64,000 nt of DNA. It comes from Owenia fusiformis. Its lineage: Eukaryota > Annelida > Polychaeta > Sabellida > Oweniidae. A model generated the notes under the pieces. It saw only the letters and a list, made by a program, of their open reading frames with translations. It searched no databases and had not been told where the DNA came from. The stretch lies in contig CAIIXF020000009.1 of assembly GCA_903813345.2 (NCBI GenBank), forward strand, positions 12,972,347-13,036,346. Direction: 5' to 3'. A program made the position numbers and the translations under genes. Positions 59,301 through 64,000 of this stretch are shown here, piece after piece (position 1 is the first letter of the stretch; each line of letters begins with the position of its first letter).

Positions 59301-62300
59301 GATGGAGTGTTTGGAGTTCATGGCTAGCGGGGAGATGCTCAGCAACATGTGGCGTGGGTACACGGAGTGAAACGCGAACAAGGACCAAAGAATACGTAAG
59401 AGGGCCTGCCATAGGAGATGGATGTTTCGGGAGTAGTACTGAACAACGATATGGAATACGATGCAGCAATCCACCGTGTCAGTCGGATCCGCCTGGTATG
59501 TTATGATCAAATACTTAGTACATTTAGAAATGATGCTATTGGAAAGCTACCTACGATAAAGAATAGACTTTCATATTCTTTCGGATTTTGACTACGCATA
59601 TTGTATAAAATATAATGCTACTACAACAAAGTTAAATCAAACTCTGTCTCTATAACATCACTTGTTATTCAATTTTGATCATTAACTTTTATTACGAATT
59701 TTGTTAGAATCATATACTGTACGAAGCAATTTTGCAATCTTGCAAGCATGTCTATATTATTTAGTATTACATACATGTACTTAGCGAAGCATTTGTACGG
59801 AAGTCAATAGAGCTGAAGGTCGGCTATATATTCCTGTATTACATACCCATCGAAGCATTTGTATTGAAGTCAATGGAGCTGAAGGTCGGCTATATATTCC
59901 TGTGTAGCCGCCAAACCTTTTACCATGACAATCTTATGACGTCATCGGGACGTCATGTTTCATTTCTTCCTACTTTCACTCGCACACAGACACGTGGCGT
60001 CATTGATATAACGTAGCCATGATATAAAAGTATGTAATACAACAGTTATGTCCGTATCATTAAATATATGCCTTCGGTCTGTCGTAATATAACCCTCGCA
60101 AGCTCGGGCTATATTGGTGACAGACCTTAGGCATATATTCAATGATAGGGACATAACTGCTAAGTATAGCCGCCAAACCTTTTACCATGACAATCTTATG
60201 ACGTCATCGGGACGTCATGTTTCATTTCTTCCTACTTTCACTCGCACACAGACACGTGGCGTCATTGATATAACGTAGCCATGATATAAAACTATGTAAT
60301 ACAACAATTATGTCCGTATCATTGAATATATGCCTTCGGTCTGTCGTAATATAACCCTCGCAAGCTCGGGCTATATTGGTGACAGACCTTAGGCATATAT
60401 TCAATGATAGGGACATAACTGCTAAGTATACCTGTAGCTGCCAAACTTTTTACCATGACAATCTTATGACGTCATGTTTCATTTCCTCCAAAGTTTATTC
60501 GCACACAGACGTGTAATGTCATTTATCCCATACTTGGACGTATTACAGGTACATAAAGCCAGTTTGTAAAAACTTATATTTTCATCAGCGGGCAGATATA
60601 GCTTTACGTCCCGCTCCGAGCGGGCAGATATAGTATATCTGCCCGCTACGTCATAATCGTCGCTCGCATATTTGTTCATAATTTGTAACGTTCGCGTAAT
60701 GACTGTAAACGACAATGGAGAAAACACAGACAATCGGGATCTGGTTGATAGCAAGGAGCATCCTTAATCAATCAAAAATTCGAGAAAATAAATATGGGAA
60801 TATTTGAGAGAACAGGAAAATCCACCCACGGCCAAGAAAACAAAACTGGACATGAATATTCTAAAATATTTCCACGATTGAACAATGTGAACCAGATGAC
60901 CAAGATTGGTATGGGATAAACATATTATCCTATAGTCGGTTCAGGATATTGGGATTATCCCTTGGCCAATATAACATATTTTCCCTCGGGACCTGCGTCC
61001 CTCGGGCAAATATATTATATTTGCCTCGGGATAATCCCAATATCCTGAACCTCATACAGGATAATCTCTATTGATATAGCGTAGCCATGTAATATGTAAG
61101 GTAAAGGTATGTAATACCTTTTATCCCATACTTGGATGTGTTACAGAATACAGGTACATAAAGCCGGTTTGTAAAAACTTATATTTTCATCAGCGGGCAG
61201 ATATAGCTTTACGTCCCGCTCCGAGCGGGCAGATATAGTACATCTGCCCGCTACGTCATAATCGCTGTTCCCGTATTGGTCCTGGTTCTTTGTTTGTAAC
61301 GTTCGCATAGTGTAAACGACAATGGAGAAAAACGCAGACAATCGCGATCTGTTTGATGCTTTAAAGAAGGGAAGGAGCAGTATGTCCCGTTCATAATCAA
61401 AGATTTGAACAGGAAAATCCGACTTCGGATAAGAATACAAAACTGGACATGAATATTTTAAAATAATTCCACAGTTGGTTGCAAAGTTTCTGAACTGTGG
61501 CCAATTGAACAATGTGATTGGTATGGGATAAACAGATCATCCTATAGTCGGCTCAGGATATTGGGATTATCCCTTGGCCAATATAATATATCTGCCCTCG
61601 AGACCTACGGCCCTCGGGCAGATATATTATATTGGCCTCGGGATAATCCCAATATCCTGAACCTCATATAGGATAATCTCTATTAAGGTATGTAATGCCT
61701 TCGGTCTGTCGTAATATAGCCCTCGCAAGCTCGGGCTATATTAATGACAGACCTCAGGCATATATTCAATGATAGGGACATATGACTGCTAAATATCAAT
61801 TATTCAAGTGTGTTATTGGGGCGATTGGGATGAATGGAGGATGGAGGGAAAATGTGTGAAAACAAATTCACCGAGTACTCCTTCTTGTATTTGCCCTGGT
61901 ACGACACCTGAGGCCTAAATAAAGTCTTTGGAGTGCTTTGTCTATGAAAGTCTAGTGTCCAAATTTTAAATTCGTTTGGCCTACGTATGCGTAATTTCTA
62001 AAAATTCGAAATCCTATAATTGCGTGGGTCTCACTTTACTGGATTAAAAATTTGTCTCCTCAAACACGTAGTCTTGGCGATGGAATAAAAATGGTTCGGC
62101 TTTTACAATTAATTGTTTATTTACAATAGTTTAGATTTTAAAACAAGTATGAACTAGAAATATTATTGCATCGATCAAAGAACGTGCACAATCAAAGATC
62201 TGTTTGATAGTTGAGATCCGTCCGCATCAACACTATAGATATGGAGACGTTGTCCCGTTTGAATGCAAGGCCCGAAATTATGATATTGTGATTTTTTCTC

Positions 62301-62489
62301 AAGTTTGTCGTTGGAGCGAATGGAACAGATGGCAAGTTAAACGATGTTCGGTAACGTGCGGCCAAGGTACGCGTGCTAAATACCGAACGCGAACCAAACA
62401 ATTTGGGCCTTTCGGTGTCTCTAACTGCCGGGGAATGTCTCAGCAGTATGACAACGAAATATGTGGAAGTGGAACTTGTGCTAGGCGAG
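53378..62489 (+). CDS. Secreted Cys-rich protein with thrombospondin type-1 repeats (3' end outside window)
   Basis: Exons: 53378-53429, 54163-54287 (acceptor at 54180 also possible in frame), 54679-54799, 56704-56940, 58833-59033, 59295-59495, 62304-62489; frame holds throughout (374 codons so far). Exon 1 is a signal peptide (MHCGHNTLLTLVLVSIF). Exons 2-3 are short Cys-rich segments (WCYAGSGTVYRPC; CWTDCIKLTVKTH). Exon 4 holds CPDRSDPRYGSG, CCIDGIFHK and KACPRGQNFVIHSYRICRCE, faintly like a chitin-binding type-2 end, followed by a Pro-rich linker. Exons 5-7 are TSP1 domains, each 1-1 phase: WSVWSSWLAGRCSVTC, GTRSETRTRT; the third has WSEWNRWQVKRCSVTC, GTRAKYRTRT. An extracellular adhesive or matrix role is inferred from TSP1. 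The last donor at 62490 is open, so more exons lie to the right. Confidence 0.83.
54858..55100. repeat. Fragment of a GGGTGTCCCAAAA-type repeat
   Basis: tatcgggtgtcccaaaaaat at 54858 is a common DNA-transposon end. aagtattatctcagcaactt is echoed at 55086 (aagtaatttctcagcaatag). No matching right end seen. Confidence 0.5.
55255..55590 (+). repeat. Dispersed repeat family R2, copy 3
   Basis: Closely matches 51860-52200 (gttgtatatgctattttgtt; ttgttgccaatcagtcagca; accgtgtttttacagaatgt). Confidence 0.75.
55591..56640. other. TSP1-gene intron, no feature recognised
   Basis: AT-rich. The phrase ttggaggatacaaaata occurs three times (about 55890, 56046 and, as the complement, 55740), so part may be a repeat. 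Confidence 0.35.
57200..58490 (-). mobile_element. LINE 3' half, 5'-truncated, in TSP1-gene intron
   Basis: The - strand carries the end of an ORF2 and a ~200-bp 3' UTR ending in an AATAAAATAAAT-type tail near 57205. Opposite in orientation to the host gene. Stops in frame just upstream of 58440 mark the truncation. Confidence 0.85.
57408..58436 (-). pseudogene. LINE ORF2 C-terminal region
   Basis: 342-codon open frame lacking the RT catalytic core. It starts in the thumb (SHKHLGFILDENLTFNDHI; NSYLASHFEYCSSIYGSSS) and passes through LKCLQWKSLTDKRHEKNLRL. It ends with a Cys/His knuckle (CLCGSIEDTKHFILTCPRHT), typical of Jockey/CR1-like LINEs. The reading frame continues upstream as FSFSLKPTKNIQ before stops. 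Open but incomplete. Confidence 0.85.
58579..58726 (+). mobile_element. LINE 3' end with stem-loop and ACTAAACT tail
   Basis: ctcataagccggtgccggct forms a short stem-loop, followed by gtgagactctaataaata and tttaactaaacttaacta. The same arrangement ends the ORF1-only element at 21190-21291. Only the 3' end is recognisable here. Confidence 0.65.
58779..59520 (+). repeat. Tandem duplication containing TSP1 exons 5 and 6 (offset 462 bp)
   Basis: 58779-59049 and 59241-59520 match from aaaaagcagggcattgaatg through the exon to ggtatgttatga.caaatac, with about 20 differences. The ~190 bp between them (cggacgtacggacggacgg stretch) is unique to the first copy's right side. Confidence 0.9.
59905..60440. 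repeat. Tandem duplication, 262-bp unit, each with hairpin H2
   Basis: tagccgccaaaccttttacc at 59905 and again at 60167; a third partial start at about 60433 is followed by different DNA. Each unit holds a hairpin (60045-60158, 60307-60420): ttatgtccgtatcatt ... aatgatagggacataa, loop ccctcgcaagctcggg. Confidence 0.9.
60470..61080 (-). repeat. Hairpin-rich dispersed repeat, copy 2
   Basis: Inverted relative to 34034-34640. Holds the agcgggcagatata / tatatctgcccgct palindrome (60590-60660) and the ggatattgggattatccctt / complement palindrome (60940-61045, loop near acctgcgtccctcggg). Confidence 0.8.
61135..61690 (-). repeat. Hairpin-rich dispersed repeat, copy 3
   Basis: Adjacent direct copy of 60530-61080 with about 10-15% divergence; same two palindromes (near 61190-61260 and 61545-61660). 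The 123-aa minus frame across it is not conserved as protein between copies. Confidence 0.8.
61690..61795. repeat. Hairpin family H2, further copy
   Basis: gccttcggtctgtcgtaata and inverse gacagacctcaggcatata with loop ccctcgcaagctcggg, as at 60045 and 60307. The left outer arm is missing. Confidence 0.75.
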
Positions 62490-62633
62490 GTGCGTACCAT
62501 TATTTAATAAATAAGTCACAAACATTAAACGCGTATTGTTTATTGTTAACGTGAATACCTTAGACAGCTTTCGATATAAGTTTTCAGCCAAATTTATACT
62601 GAAACGTTTACCTTAAATGACGTAAACATCACG

Positions 62634-62840
62634 CATGGGCGTAGCGCCCGGTACGCTGGGTACGCACAGGCGTACCAGATGGTTGCAAATTCACTCCTAA
62701 TACAACCAAATTTCCAAATTTTCCTGGGGGAGAACCCCCACACCCCCCCCCCCCCCCCCTGAATGCTCTTTTTTTAACCACTCAACTTTTGTTCCTGTGG
62801 TGGTGGCGTACTACTTAGAAAAATAGCGCTACGCCCATTG
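62634..62840. mobile_element. MITE with ATGGGCGTAGCGC ends (~207 bp)
   Basis: catgggcgtagcgc (62634-62647) and gcgctacgcccattg (62826-62840), a poly-C run inside. Just after TSP1 exon 7. Confidence 0.75.
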
Positions 62841-63040
62841 GGGAGGACAGTTTCCAAAAGACACCAGGAAAGTACATTTTATTCACGCCCGGTGATCGTA
62901 CAAAAATGATGGAGGGGGGATTAGGCGATTTCTGCAAGAAAACTCAACAAATTTGGAAGATTTATTTGTTCCATCGTGGTCGTGTAGACCATTTTATATA
63001 ATATGACACCATCCGATTGAAAATCCTTCGTTTCGTTGTA

Positions 63041-63385
63041 GAGTTTGAGGCTAAAATTGAAACAAGGGGTGTCATGAGCGACCAAAACACAAGAAAAAAA
63101 CTCTCGGGTTTCCCTTCACATTGCAGTCGCAATTGCTCTCAATACGCTAGACTAAATCATAATGTATTTATACATATGAGTAACACACAATTGATAGTTA
63201 ATCGAAATGATATACGTACGTGTATTACTTGTGAATTTTGCAATAACCTTGTTTAAATGTACCTCTTTTGAAGGTGTCACTGTTCAAATTTCCCTCCATT
63301 TTCCACAAATTGGAAATCTGTAGTGAATAATTGTTTGGTCGGTCATGACACCCATGGTGTCAATTTTAGCCTCTAACTCCACATG
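63041..63385. mobile_element. Foldback element (345 bp)
   Basis: gagtttgaggctaaaattga and ggggtgtcatgagcgaccaa (63041-63100) recur inverted at 63330-63385 (ttggtcggtcatgacaccc; tcaattttagcctctaactc). Interior has no coding sense. Confidence 0.8.
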
Positions 63386-63783
63386 AAAACAACGGTTTTC
63401 AATGGGATGATGTCAAATTGTTGGCAAATAATTTATATTAAAATGATATATAAGACATGAAATGATCATAATTATGATATTCATCTTTAAACTTGGGTAT
63501 TGCTTTTGAGGCCCACCCTGTATATGTGATTATGTAAAACAAGTATTAAGTGTCTATCCATCTACTGTATGTTACGTTTTTATACTAAGGTTACAAACCG
63601 AATCAGTAGTGGAAACAAAGACATGTAATTCAAATAGATAAATCATTTTAAGGAACTCGTTCATTCAATTCCTGGTGGATCTAGTTTCCAGACATGCAAT
63701 CGATTTAAGTACAGAAAAGAGCATACGAGTGGATTAAATAAGAGCGCTAATAAGCTCTTAACTTATTTTCACACAGGGTAAAA

Positions 63784-64000
63784 TACGAGGGGTGATTCAA
63801 AAGTAATGGACAAAATTTTATAGGCACGCTTACCTTTACCAGATTTGAATGAAACTTTGTACAAATAAAGATCAATCAATTATCCATTAGATATTAAAAT
63901 TTTATTAACTAAATGCAAATACATTTTGAGATAGAGCACTTCTCTTGGATCATGGTGCATAGTATGCGGTTTCAAGTGTCAGTTTCATGTGAGCTACTCA
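63784..64000 (+). mobile_element. Possible mariner-type left end running off the window
   Basis: tacgaggggtgattcaaaag (63786-63805) then taatggacaaaattttatag resembles mariner terminal repeats. No transposase is visible before the window ends. Confidence 0.4.

Noticed and set aside
1-64000. tRNA or rRNA genes
   Set aside because: I saw no A/B-box pair with cloverleaf potential and no rRNA sequence; only the snoRNA guides complement rRNA. A tRNAscan run would settle it.

Overview
This window is AT-rich animal nuclear DNA. Genes are split by introns with GT/AG junctions, and most of the rest is transposon-derived. The gene set (hnRNP H/F, an SLC14-type urea transporter, Ly6/three-finger membrane proteins, a secreted thrombospondin type-1 protein), together with Jockey/CR1-like LINEs, a DIRS fragment, a Crypton-like fragment and many MITEs, fits a non-vertebrate, probably marine, metazoan. 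I cannot name the species.

Layout. (1) 39-2566, + strand: the last six coding exons of an hnRNP H/F-like gene. Two of its introns each hold one copy of a C/D-box snoRNA whose two guides match conserved 18S rRNA. (2) 4173-23794, + strand: a urea transporter gene with five shared downstream exons and two near-identical first coding exons 5.6 kb apart. Its introns are full of repeats: a Crypton-like fragment, a DIRS RNase H fragment, foldback elements and an ORF1-only retroelement. (3) 23.9-39.3 kb: a transposon graveyard. It includes a 5'-truncated Jockey-like LINE nested in a TIR element with a 12-bp target duplication, several MITEs, further LINE remnants, strong hairpins with GC-rich loops, and a foldback element whose ends are arrays of a 17-bp repeat. 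(4) 40.07-45.05 kb, - strand: two paralogous Ly6/three-finger type I membrane protein genes. The upstream one (43.5-45.05 kb) has a one-base frame break in its transmembrane exon. (5) 45.7-49.9 kb: a 59-bp minisatellite, then an almost perfect 1260-bp tandem array of the form MITE-spacer-MITE-spacer-MITE. (6) 53378-62489, + strand: a secreted Cys-rich protein gene with three thrombospondin type-1 exons, two of them a recent tandem duplication. It runs on past the last exon seen here. Its introns contain LINE ends and a set of related long hairpins.

The genes are not visibly linked in function. The themes are repeated duplication (exons, genes, satellites) and an unusual density of inverted-repeat DNA. 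Exon boundaries were worked out by hand from splice sites and reading phase; every listed junction keeps frame unless I say otherwise.
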